The notes under the pieces: model-generated
Seen by the model: the letters and a program-made list of their open reading frames with translations, nothing else
Databases searched by the model: none
Told to the model about the DNA's origin: nothing
Made by a program: the position numbers and the translations under genes
Source: Flavobacteriales bacterium UBA3364
GTDB lineage: Bacteria; Bacteroidota; Bacteroidia; Flavobacteriales_F; PHOS-HE28
Assembly (NCBI GenBank): GCA_002360495.1
Contig: DEQO01000147.1
Span: forward strand, 1 to 37,032
Reading direction: 5' to 3'
DNA: 37,032 nucleotides
Shown: piece after piece, positions 1 to 8,536 of the stretch
Position numbering within the stretch: the first letter of the stretch is position 1
Layout of the letters: each line of letters starts with the position of its first letter

Positions 1-3000
1 GGTGATGGTGCAGGTCCACGTACCGGCCACGAGGTTGATCGCGGTAGCACTGTTCTGAACAGGCGTGGTGTTCCAGGAGTAGGAATAGGGAGCGGTGCCG
101 TTCGCCCCAGCGACTGTGGCACTACCCGTTGAAGCGCCGAAGCAACCGACGTTGGATTGTGCGCTGATGCTGCTGCTCAGGGCAGCGGCAGGTTGTGTGA
201 TGGTGACGTTCCGGGTGGTGGAGCATCCGTTGGCATCGGTGATGGTGCAGGTCCATGTACCGGCCACGAGGTTGATCGCGGTAGCACTGTTCTGAACAGG
301 CGTGGTGTTCCAGCTAAAGGAGTAAGGAGCGGTCCCGTTCGCGCCAGCGACTGTCGCACTACCGGTAGAGGCACCGAAGCATCCGACGTTGGTCTGTGCG
401 CTGATGCTGCTGCTCAGAGCAGCGGCAGGTTGGGTGATGGTGACGTTCCGTGTGGTGGAGCATCCGTTCGCATCGGTGATGGTGCAGATCCAAGTACCAG
501 CCGAAAGGTTGCTGGCGGTAGCGCTGTTCTGTACCGGTAAGGTGTTCCAGCCATAGGAATACGGTGCTGTACCGTTCGCCGCTGCCACTGTCGCACTGCC
601 GGTAGTCGTTCCGAAGCACGCGACGTTGGTTTGAGCGGTAACACTGACGGAGAGCGCAGCGGCTGGTTGTGTGATGGTGATGTTCTGTGTTGAGGAACAT
701 CCGTTGGCATCTGTGATGGTGCAGGTCCAAGTACCAGCGGCAAGATTGTTCGCGGTAGCGTTGTTCTGAACGGGCACCGTGTTCCAGCTATAGGAATAGG
801 GAGCGGTCCCATTGGCCGCAGCGACTGTCGCACTACCGGTTGAGGCACCGAAGCATCCCACGTTGGTCTGGGAACTGATGCTGCTGCTCAATGCTCCGGC
901 AGGCTGGGTGATGGTCACGTCCTGCGTGGTGGAGCATCCGTTCGCATCCGTGATGGTGCAGGTCCAGGTACCGGCGGCAAGGTTGTTCGCCGTTGCACTG
1001 TTCTGCACGGGTGAGGTGTTCCAACTGAAAGCATACGGTGCGGTCCCGCCGAGTCCATTGACCGTTGCGGTGCCTGTCGTTGCACCGAAGCACCCAACAT
1101 TGTTCTGGGCGCTCAACAAACCTCCCAAAGCGGACATGGGTTGTGTGATCACCACATTGCGGGTGGCTGTACAGCCATTGGCATCCGTGATCGTGCAGGT
1201 CCATGTGCCGGCGACAAGGTTCGTGGCCGAAGCGCTGTTTTGGACCGGCGCGGTGTTCCAACTGTAGGTATAGGGAGCGGTTCCACCTGCCGCAAGCACT
1301 GTCGCAGTGCCTGTTGCTGCGCCGAAGCATCCCACGTTGGTCTGTCCGCTCACACTGCTGCTAATGCCAGCTGCGGGTTGTGAGATCGTGACACTTTGCG
1401 TAGTGGAGCAGCCATTGGCATCGGTGATCGTGCAGATGCGTGCTCCGGCCGGCAGATCGATGGCCGTGGCGCTGGTCTGGACCGGTGAAGTGTTCCAGCT
1501 ATAGGCGTAGGGCGCAGTTCCTCCGTTGACGGTCACGGTCGCACTGCCCGTGGAAGCGCCGAAGCACCCTACGTTGGTCTGTGCGCCGATGCTTGTACCA
1601 AGCGCAGCGGAAGGCTGCGTTATGGTTACGTTCTGCGTGGTCGCACAGCCATTGGCATCGGTGATGGTACAGGTCCATGTTCCGGCCGAAAGGTTGTTGG
1701 CCGATGCACTGCTCTGCCCAGGTGTCGTATTCCACGAATAGGTGTACGGCGCCGTACCACCGGTGGTGGCTACGGTAGCACTACCCGTGGAAGCACCAAA
1801 GCACCCCACATTGGTCTGAGCGATGATGGTGCTGCTCAGCGCAGCAGTGGGTTGTGTGATGGACACGTTCCGCGAGGTCGTGCACCCGTTCGCATCGGTG
1901 ATGGTGCATGTCCAGATCCCGGCGGTGAGGTTCGTTGCGGTGGCAGTATTCTGCACGGGCAAGGTGTTCCAGCTATAGGAATAGGGAGCCGTCCCGTTCG
2001 CCGCAGCCACTGTCGCACTACCGGTGGAAGCTCCGAAACATCCCACGTTCGTTTGTGCGCTCACACTGCTGCTCAATGCAGCGGAAGGTTGTGAGATGGT
2101 GACGTTCTGTACTGTTGAACATCCATTGGCATCGGTGATGGTGCAGGTCCATGACCCGGCGGTGAGGTTCGTTGCCGTGGCGGCATTCTGCACCGGGACC
2201 GTGTTCCAGCTATAGGAATAGGGTGAGGTCCCATTGGCCGCAGCGACTGTCGCACTGCCGGTGGAGGCACCGAAGCATCCCACGTTCGTTTGCGCGCTCA
2301 CGCTGCTGGTCAGCGCAGCGGAGGGTTGTGAAATGGTGACGTTCTGTGCGGACGAACATCCGTTGGCGTCCGTGATGGTACAGGTCCAAGTGCCGGCGGC
2401 AAGGTTGTTCGCTGTGGGGCTGCTTTGTCCTGGCGTGGTGTTCCAGCTGTAGGAATACGGCGATGTTCCGTTCGCGGCGGCTACGGTCGCGCTACCCGTC
2501 GAAGCGCCGAAGCATCCCACGTTGGTCTGCGAGCTGACGGTGCTGCTCAGTGCAGCCGAGGGTTGTGTGATGGTGACGTTGCGTGTGGTCGTACATCCGT
2601 TCGCATCGGTGATGGTACAGGTCCAGGTACCGGCCGCGAGGTTGTTCGCAGTTGCGCTGCTCTGCACGGGCGTTGTGTTCCAGCTGTAGGCGTACGGCGA
2701 AGAGCCGTTGGTGCCGGAGACCGTTGCGCTTCCTGTAGCCGCACCGAAGCAACCGACGTTCGACTGGGCGCTCACGCTGCTACCGAGTGCAGCGGCAGGT
2801 TGTGTGATGTTGACGTTGCGTGTAGTGGTACATCCGTTCGCATCGGTGACGGTACAGGTCCACACACCGGCGGGGAGATCGGTTGCGGCAGCACCGTTCT
2901 GTGCCGGCGTTGTGTTCCAGGTGAATGTATAAGGCCCTGTTCCGCCGGAAGCATTGACACTAGCGCTCCCCGTTACGGCACCGAAGCAACCTACGTTCGT

Positions 3001-3800
3001 CTGGGCAGTGACAACGCTGCTCAACGCTGCCGCAGGTTGTGTGATCGTGATGCTTTGGGTCGTCGTACATCCGTTCGCGTCGGTGATGGTACAGATGCGC
3101 GTTCCTGCCGGTAGGTTGATGGCAGTGGCGCCGGTCTGTACGGGAGAGGTGTTCCAGCTGAACGAGTATGGACCGGTTCCGCCAGCTGCGGCCACCGTTG
3201 CGCTGCCCGTGTTCGCGCCGAAACATCCCACGTTGGTCTGCGCGGTGACGCTACTGCTCAACGCTGCAACAGGCTGGGCGATCGTGACATCCTGCGTTGT
3301 GGTACATCCCCGTGCGTCGGTGATGGTGCAGGTCCGTGTTCCGGCGACGAGGTTAGTAGCGGTCGCACCGGTCTGCACCGGGGTCGTATTCCACGAGTAG
3401 GCATAGGGTGGTGTTCCACCAGCGGCCACTGCGGTCGCACTACCCGTTGAAGCGCCGAAGCAGCCGACATTGGTCTGGGCGCCAATGCTGCTGCTCAAAG
3501 CAACGGCAGGTTGTGTGATGGTCACGCTCCGTGTGGTCGTGCATCCGTTGGCGTCGGTGACGGTGCAGGTCCATGTGCCGGCGGCAAGGTTCGTTGCAGC
3601 CGCGGTGTTCTGCACGGGGGAAGTATCCCAGGAGTAGCCATAGGGCGATGTTCCTCCGGAAACGTTCACGGTAGCAGCTCCATTACTGCCGCCGAAGCAG
3701 CTCACGTTCGTGGTTCCTGAGACCGTGGTCGAAAGGGGTTGTGCCGGACCGGTGATGATGGCGCTCGCAGCACTGGTGCAGCCGTAGCCATCGGTCACCG
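1..3800 (-). repeat. Tandem array of 237-bp (79-residue) SprB-like units
   Basis: The motif encoding the end of each unit (TITDANGC) recurs with its anchor base at 4, 241, 478, 715, 952, 1189, 1426, 1663, 1900, 2137, 2374, 2611, 2848, 3085, 3322, 3559 and 3796. This is 16 successive intervals of exactly 237 bp. The next anchors, at 4030 and 4285, break the period (234 and 255 bp). The array runs off the left edge, so its full length is unknown. Units differ at many bases but never in length. The two lowest-coordinate units are very alike: bases 11-75 and 248-312 differ at one position by eye. Every unit from anchor 3559 downward carries an extra cysteine (TWTCT, RICT or WICT) absent from the irregular repeats nearer the N-terminus. 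Confidence 0.93.
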
Positions 3801-5823
3801 TGGCGATATAGGTCCCTGGGGGAAGACCAGTGGCGGTCGCGGTGCTCTGTGTAGGAACGGAGTTCCAACTGAAGGCATAGGGCGGGACGCCGCCGGTGAT
3901 GTTCACGGTGGCCTCCCCGATGTTCGTGCCTGAACAGGATACGTTCGTGATGCTGCCGGTGGAAGGAGCGAGGGCTGTCGGTTGCGTGAGCGTGTAGCCT
4001 GCTGAGTAGGTGCAACCGTTGGCGTCCGTGATATTCGCGGTATATGCACCGGCTTGCAGCGAAACGATGTTCTGTGTGTTCGCTGTGAATCCGTTCGGTC
4101 CTGTCCAAGCCGTGGCATAGGGACCGGTACCACCGGAGATGGTCGTATTGATCGACCCGGTCGAACCCCCGAAGCAGGCGATGTTCTCACCGAACGGAAG
4201 GATCGAAGGGGAGAGCGTTGCGCCTAGCGCAGCGGGTGACCCCACATTGAAGCTCTGGCTTCGTGGGCATCCAGCGGCATCGGTGAAGTTCACTGTGTAG
4301 GTACCCGCCTCGATGTTCACGAGATCTTCCGTGGTCGCAGAGAACCCGTTGGGCCCGGACCATGCGAAAGAGTAAGGTGGGATAGCGCCGGAGATGGAAA
4401 GGTTCACCGCGCCATTGGATTGTCCTTCGCACAGCGGTGCGGTCATGACACCGGAGAGCACCGGATTGCTGACCCTTATCTGCCGGGTCACCGTGCGTGT
4501 ACAGGTACCATCCGTGACCGTGACGGTGTAATTGCGCGTGACGGTCGGCGTTGCGACGGGGTTTGCGCAGTTCGTGCAACTCAATCCGATAGCCGGGCTC
4601 CAGGCATAGTTTGCCCCGCCGGTCACTTCGAATTGGACGGATCCACCGCTACAGATCGTCGTATTACCGGGCGTAACGTTGGCGATCAGCGTATCGACGA
4701 TATTGAAAATGAGCGTGTCCAACTGCTGGGCTGGACAGTACGGGTTGCCAAGGATGAACCGCAAGTACTCCGCGCTCTCGTCCAATGCATCCGCGAGCGG
4801 GTTCACGTTGACGTTCGCCGATGTCTGGTTCGCCGGGATCGTCACGGTCTTCGGAACGGCCGGGTTCACATTACCGATGGCCGAGTAATCCGTTCCGTTC
4901 GTCGCAGTACCCTGGAGGTAGTACGTAAGCGTAAGTGGTGTCGGCCTTGGTGCCGGACGGGTGAAGGTGACCCACCCTGGATTGCATCCTTCCACCATGT
5001 CCGGATCACCGTTCAAGGTGTGGCTGGTCATCACCACCTGGTTGCTCTTGATGCGCTCGATGAACACACCGCTATCGAACTTTCGATCGCTGGCATCGGC
5101 CACGATCAATTTCAGGTGGTAGGTCTGGCAGGGCTGAACGACCGATACTGCTTTCAAACCGACGGTGTATCCATCGTACTGGATCTCCGACCCGCCGGCA
5201 TTATCGAAATAATGGGCAGCGTTGGAGCCGTTGTTCACGTTGTTGATCGTGACGGCTTGGTTGGTGTTGGGTATTAGCGCGATGTTCTTGTCGCTTCCGA
5301 TGCCCGGGTCACCGATGATCCCAGCACCGCTGATGAAGAACCCGAACACGTCATTGAATTGCGAGCCGACCCATTCGTTGTACTCTTCGCTGGCGAATGT
5401 GAAGTCGAAGCTCAGGCTATCCCCGCTGGGGATGATGTCGAATTCGAGACGGCAGGCGTCACGGGTATTCCGACCGGTCACGGTGTTCAGGATGGCATCA
5501 CCGTTCGTGTTCGCTTGGAACGTCGTGTTCTCGACGTTGTTCGGTCCGATCGCATCGGATATCCTTCCCGAGGTCAGGATCACCCCTTCGTCCAAGGAGG
5601 TCAGCGACCCGGTATAATCGTATTCACCGTAGCCGAGGGCGTGACAGGTGATGGTGGGGTTCAGGATCTGGACGCCGGGTCCGGTGATGGCGCCTGCCAG
5701 TTGTTGCAGGTTGCTTTGCGGAGCCACCGTCAACTGCGCCGCAACGTTGCCGCCGGCCAGCAGTGCCAACGCGACGAAAGCCTTGCGTTGCAAAGCCCGG
5801 GTCACTGGTGCGAAGGTGTTCAT
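1..5823 (-). CDS. Giant SprB-type repeat surface protein, C-terminus off the left edge
   Basis: One minus-strand frame stays open for all 1941 codons from the ATG at 5823 to base 1, so the C-terminus is missing. Residues 1-29 look like a signal peptide ending near VAAQ. Residues about 30-260 resemble the choice-of-anchor L domain (FTFASEEYNEWVG, then NDVFGFFISG). Residues about 280-360 resemble a Calx-beta domain (GTATNGTDYSAI, then DESAEYLRF). An Ig/PKD-like segment with paired cysteines follows at about 378-445, then about three irregular SprB-like repeats. From about residue 665 onward comes a strictly periodic array of 79-residue SprB-like units (GCFGAS, APYSYSWN, TCTITDANGC). SprB of Flavobacterium is a type IX-exported, mobile cell-surface adhesin; a similar adhesive or structural role is inferred. 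A type IX C-terminal domain is expected beyond the window but not seen. The gene lies 11 bp after a small secreted protein, probably in one operon. Confidence 0.9.
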   Translation of the reverse strand, partial: MNTFAPVTRALQRKAFVALALLAGGNVAAQLTVAPQSNLQQLAGAITGPGVQILNPTITCHALGYGEYDYTGSLTSLDEGVILTSGRISDAIGPNNVENTTFQANTNGDAILNTVTGRNTRDACRLEFDIIPSGDSLSFDFTFASEEYNEWVGSQFNDVFGFFISGAGIIGDPGIGSDKNIALIPNTNQAVTINNVNNGSNAAHYFDNAGGSEIQYDGYTVGLKAVSVVQPCQTYHLKLIVADASDRKFDSGVFIERIKSNQVVMTSHTLNGDPDMVEGCNPGWVTFTRPAPRPTPLTLTYYLQGTATNGTDYSAIGNVNPAVPKTVTIPANQTSANVNVNPLADALDESAEYLRFILGNPYCPAQQLDTLIFNIVDTLIANVTPGNTTICSGGSVQFEVTGGANYAWSPAIGLSCTNCANPVATPTVTRNYTVTVTDGTCTRTVTRQIRVSNPVLSGVMTAPLCEGQSNGAVNLSISGAIPPYSFAWSGPNGFSATTEDLVNIEAGTYTVNFTDAAGCPRSQSFNVGSPAALGATLSPSILPFGENIACFGGSTGSINTTISGGTGPYATAWTGPNGFTANTQNIVSLQAGAYTANITDANGCTYSAGYTLTQPTALAPSTGSITNVSCSGTNIGEATVNITGGVPPYAFSWNSVPTQSTATATGLPPGTYIATVTDGYGCTSAASAIITGPAQPLSTTVSGTTNVSCFGGSNGAATVNVSGGTSPYGYSWDTSPVQNTAAATNLAAGTWTCTVTDANGCTTTRSVTITQPAVALSSSIGAQTNVGCFGASTGSATAVAAGGTPPYAYSWNTTPVQTGATATNLVAGTRTCTITDARGCTTTQDVTIAQPVAALSSSVTAQTNVGCFGANTGSATVAAAGGTGPYSFSWNTSPVQTGATAINLPAGTRICTITDANGCTTTQSITITQPAAALSSVVTAQTNVGCFGAVTGSASVNASGGTGPYTFTWNTTPAQNGAAATDLPAGVWTCTVTDANGCTTTRNVNITQPAAALGSSVSAQSNVGCFGAATGSATVSGTNGSSPYAYSWNTTPVQSSATANNLAAGTWTCTITDANGCTTTRNVTITQPSAALSSTVSSQTNVGCFGASTGSATVAAANGTSPYSYSWNTTPGQSSPTANNLAAGTWTCTITDANGCSSAQNVTISQPSAALTSSVSAQTNVGCFGASTGSATVAAANGTSPYSYSWNTVPVQNAATATNLTAGSWTCTITDANGCSTVQNVTISQPSAALSSSVSAQTNVGCFGASTGSATVAAANGTAPYSYSWNTLPVQNTATATNLTAGIWTCTITDANGCTTSRNVSITQPTAALSSTIIAQTNVGCFGASTGSATVATTGGTAPYTYSWNTTPGQSSASANNLSAGTWTCTITDANGCATTQNVTITQPSAALGTSIGAQTNVGCFGASTGSATVTVNGGTAPYAYSWNTSPVQTSATAIDLPAGARICTITDANGCSTTQSVTISQPAAGISSSVSGQTNVGCFGAATGTATVLAAGGTAPYTYSWNTAPVQNSASATNLVAGTWTCTITDANGCTATRNVVITQPMSALGGLLSAQNNVGCFGATTGTATVNGLGGTAPYAFSWNTSPVQNSATANNLAAGTWTCTITDANGCSTTQDVTITQPAGALSSSISSQTNVGCFGASTGSATVAAANGTAPYSYSWNTVPVQNNATANNLAAGTWTCTITDANGCSSTQNITITQPAAALSVSVTAQTNVACFGTTTGSATVAAANGTAPYSYGWNTLPVQNSATASNLSAGTWICTITDANGCSTTRNVTITQPAAALSSSISAQTNVGCFGASTGSATVAGANGTAPYSFSWNTTPVQNSATAINLVAGTWTCTITDANGCSTTRNVTITQPAAALSSSISAQSNVGCFGASTGSATVAGANGTAPYSYSWNTTPVQNSATAINLVAGTWTCTIT

Positions 5824-5834
5824 CGTAGCGGCGA

Positions 5835-6203
5835 TCATCGGTTACGGGCTTCTGCGCACCTTGATTCGGCGGCGTTCCGGTCCAAGTCGGATGCGACGAT
5901 CGAATTCCTGTCGATGCGCTGATGTACCAGCGGCAGTGCGCTCACGATGTTGCTCCTGGCGCCAGAACCCGCGATCGGTTCAAGTACCAGGATCCCGGCG
6001 GGCACACAGGCAAAGGCGATCCGGTAGTGGCCGTCGCGCTTGAGGTCCTGGGCTAGTCCATCACGCATCGCCGATGTCAGCCCCCGCACTTGCAAGGTCA
6101 CTGCGCTACGGTCGAGGGATGTTTGTGCGGAAGCTTTCCCGCTCAAGAGCACTACGACCACAAGAGTTGTGGCCAGGTGCAGGAAGAATGCACGGTATTG
6201 CAT
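5835..6203 (-). CDS. Small secreted protein of unknown function (122 aa)
   Basis: I do not recognise this protein. The ATG at 6203 is chosen because it begins an obvious signal peptide: MQYRAFF, a long hydrophobic stretch (LATTLVVVVLLSG) and a likely cleavage after KASA. The mature part is about 95 residues, basic at the end (CAEARNR), with two cysteines and no motif I know. It stops 11 bp before the start of the giant SprB-type protein on the same strand, so the two are probably co-transcribed and this may be an accessory to the adhesin. That role is inference from position only. An upstream in-frame ATG at 6305 would add a Pro/Arg-rich leader that looks non-coding. Confidence 0.65.
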   Translation of the reverse strand: MQYRAFFLHLATTLVVVVLLSGKASAQTSLDRSAVTLQVRGLTSAMRDGLAQDLKRDGHYRIAFACVPAGILVLEPIAGSGARSNIVSALPLVHQRIDRNSIVASDLDRNAAESRCAEARNR

Positions 6204-6379
6204 GGTCCTTTTCGTTCTGGGACTAGCTACGGATGAGTGGTCCGGTGCCGCCCTTGGGGTTGGATCTGGGGCGCTTATACCGGGCTTCGACCGGAAAGGT
6301 TCCATGCACGACGAACCCGGGAACGGGTCGGTCGAACGCGTTCGCTGATCAGCCCTGGAAAACGAAAAGAGACTGGTTA

Positions 6380-7123
6380 TCAGCTCTTTGCAAGCCGCTG
6401 CCGTAGCGCAGCGTGCAATACGATGCCGGTAGCTACCGACACGTTCAACGAGCCGATCGTCCCTGCCATGGGGATATTGACAAGGTCATCAGCGATACGC
6501 AAGACGGCATCGCTAATGCCCTCATCCTCAGAACCCATTACGATCACCAGCGGACCGTCCAATACGGCGGCCTCCAACCCCAGCGTGCCTTTCTCGGTAC
6601 AGGCTACAATGCGCAATCCATGGTCCCTCGCCACACGTAGGCCGTCGGTCAACCGTGCGACGCGACACACCGGTTTCCGCAGCAGGGCACCTGCAGAACT
6701 CTTCACCGCATCGGGACCCAAGCGAGCGGTGCCCATTTTGGGGACCAGCAGGGCATGGGCTCCAAAACACTCCGCGCTACGAGCTATTGCTCCCATGTTC
6801 CGCACGTCCGTCACGCTGTCCAGGGCCACTATGAAAGGTGTTTCGCCACGCTCGTAGGCCATGCTGATCACCTCGTTGAGGTCCTGTTCCTCCACCTGGC
6901 TCAGGAAAGCGATCACCCCTTGGTGCTCGGTCTTGGTCAGGCGGTCCAGTTTTTCCACGGGCACCGGCTGCCAGGGTATCTGGCGGTCCATGGCCAGTTG
7001 TCGGATCTCCTTGATCCCGTCACCTCCCGCCTCGCGGCGGATGAGCAACTTCTCCACGTTCTTCCCCGCCCGCAAAGCTTCGATCACCGGCCATACGCCG
7101 CATACCATATCGTTGGATGCCAT
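6380..7123 (-). CDS. rlmB: TrmH/SpoU-family 23S rRNA 2'-O-ribose methyltransferase (RlmB-like)
   Basis: A 247-residue protein with the full SpoU layout. An N-terminal substrate-binding domain (about 5-75, with VCGVWPVIEALRAG) precedes a knotted SAM-binding domain. Motif 1 is NMGAIARSAECFG (N109, R115), motif 2 is VMGSEDEGIS (about 195-204) and motif 3 is IPMAGTIGSLNVSVATG (about 217-233), which carries the conserved Asn of the trefoil knot. RlmB methylates G2251 in the peptidyl-transferase loop of 23S rRNA using S-adenosylmethionine. The exact target nucleotide is inferred from closest resemblance, since several TrmH paralogues share these motifs. Length matches the family. It stands 132 bp after the GWxTD gene and 176 bp before the small secreted protein, so it could be transcribed alone. 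Confidence 0.9.
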   Translation of the reverse strand: MASNDMVCGVWPVIEALRAGKNVEKLLIRREAGGDGIKEIRQLAMDRQIPWQPVPVEKLDRLTKTEHQGVIAFLSQVEEQDLNEVISMAYERGETPFIVALDSVTDVRNMGAIARSAECFGAHALLVPKMGTARLGPDAVKSSAGALLRKPVCRVARLTDGLRVARDHGLRIVACTEKGTLGLEAAVLDGPLVIVMGSEDEGISDAVLRIADDLVNIPMAGTIGSLNVSVATGIVLHAALRQRLAKS

Positions 7124-7255
7124 GGTGTAAAGGTCGGTGCCAGTTGTCAGTTCATGGCGGTCGGTCTTCTTCCTGGGGGTACAGGCCGACCAGCGCGTGT
7201 TCTACCAAGTGGTCCAGCCAGGCGACCGAACAACTACGAACTGCCGACTATCCGC

Positions 7256-8536
7256 CTAATTCTGGTAGACCCGCCCGTTCCGCCAGCTCTCCACATTGCG
7301 GTACCACGCTCCTTTCAATAGGGGATCCCGTTGGAGTACCAGATCGTTGTCGCTGAAAGGTCCCTTCCGTTTGTTGAAGGTGAAGGTCAGGCTCATCAAG
7401 TTGTTCTCTTCCCCATAGATCCAACTTTCACCGGTATCGGTCTTGTAGATCGATGTAGGCGTACCGAATATGATGTGGACAAGCCCTCGGTCCGTGCGCC
7501 AGCCTTCCACATCCGCGGTGAAATGCCTGTTGGCGTTCTCCACGCGCCCATAGTAGATCCGAATGGCTTCCCGGCCGCGTTCTCGGTCCCCGGCGGCATC
7601 TGTCCAGAACTGTTCAACCGCCTGTCGCACATTGGTGGAATTCGAGAGCCGATCGAATTCCTGGTTCGAGGTGATGTACCGTAAGGGTTTCAGCAGGTCG
7701 ATCTCGCTGGCAACGGTGGGATAGGCATCGTCGACCGAGAACAGCGAAAAACCGGAGTTGCGCGCCGTATCAGGCTTCAGGTAATGGATGCCGGGCCTGC
7801 TAAGGTCCATCATGAAGAGCCCCTCGCTATCGACGGTGATGCGGAACGTACTGTCGGGTTCACCGGAAGGCGTGCTAGTGGAAGCGGCGTTCGTGAAGAC
7901 GGGAGCTGGGAGGTTCGTCTTTGCCGGGTAGTGCGAGCCTTGGAGTTCCTGTCCCGCGCATACTTCGCAACGAACGCGAACGATCCCGCCTTTGAAATGG
8001 TCCGTGAAGAGCGGCAGCCCATGCGCGGTATCCACGGGCATGAAATACTGGCGGATACCAGCCCCGTCCTTTTCCACCCGTAGGAACACCGTGCTCTGCT
8101 GGTCGCGGTTCAAGTCGCGCGCCATGATCTTGAGGACGAACGTGCGATGCTCCTTCCGGCGCAGGTCCATGCTGCCGATCAGTTCCTTGTCCTCGGCCGG
8201 GTCCAGGCTTTCATCATCGATGATGGTGCTTGCGCTGTCCAACAACAATTTGGACCCGAACGCGTCGTACGATTCGTAGCTGATGCGCACCACCGCATGG
8301 AACGGGCCGCCGGTACCATCGCTCTTGTACAACAGGTCCTTTGTGCTCAGTTTGTAGTACACCCGCGAATGGTCCGGCGATACATGGTGCACCCTTGCCT
8401 GCAAGGGCATTTGCGCCCCCCCCTTACCGTAGAGGTAGGCGAAATTGTCGCGCTTGTCCACCGGCATGGAAGAAGCACACGCGACCAAGAGCCAAGCCCC
8501 TAGAAGCAGCAAGCCGATGTTGAAGAGCGTCCTCAT
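7256..8536 (-). CDS. GWxTD-domain lipoprotein
   Basis: A 426-residue predicted lipoprotein: hydrophobic leader LFNIGLLLLGAWLLVAC with lipobox LVAC and lipidated Cys20. The N-terminal two thirds are beta-rich with no motif I know. The C-terminal region holds the GWxTD signature as EGWRTDRGLVHIIFGTP followed by TGESWIYG, typical of the GWxTD domain found mainly in Bacteroidota and some other environmental phyla. The domain's biochemical role is not known to me, and nothing in the sequence indicates an enzyme active site. Its start codon overlaps the rmuC stop (ATGA), so translation is probably coupled to rmuC. It is most likely anchored in the inner or outer membrane facing the periplasm. Confidence 0.87.
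   Translation of the reverse strand: MRTLFNIGLLLLGAWLLVACASSMPVDKRDNFAYLYGKGGAQMPLQARVHHVSPDHSRVYYKLSTKDLLYKSDGTGGPFHAVVRISYESYDAFGSKLLLDSASTIIDDESLDPAEDKELIGSMDLRRKEHRTFVLKIMARDLNRDQQSTVFLRVEKDGAGIRQYFMPVDTAHGLPLFTDHFKGGIVRVRCEVCAGQELQGSHYPAKTNLPAPVFTNAASTSTPSGEPDSTFRITVDSEGLFMMDLSRPGIHYLKPDTARNSGFSLFSVDDAYPTVASEIDLLKPLRYITSNQEFDRLSNSTNVRQAVEQFWTDAAGDRERGREAIRIYYGRVENANRHFTADVEGWRTDRGLVHIIFGTPTSIYKTDTGESWIYGEENNLMSLTFTFNKRKGPFSDNDLVLQRDPLLKGAWYRNVESWRNGRVYQN

Noticed and set aside
1..3800. Regular repeats considered as a CRISPR or satellite array
   Set aside because: The period of 237 bp is a whole number of codons, the frame is open throughout and the repeats encode SprB-like domains; there are no short repeats with spacers.
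4420..5277. 285-residue plus-strand open frame, and others like 2425-3114
   Set aside because: They are antisense to the giant repeat protein, whose frame is continuous from 5823 to 1; the periodic pattern is inherited from the repeats.
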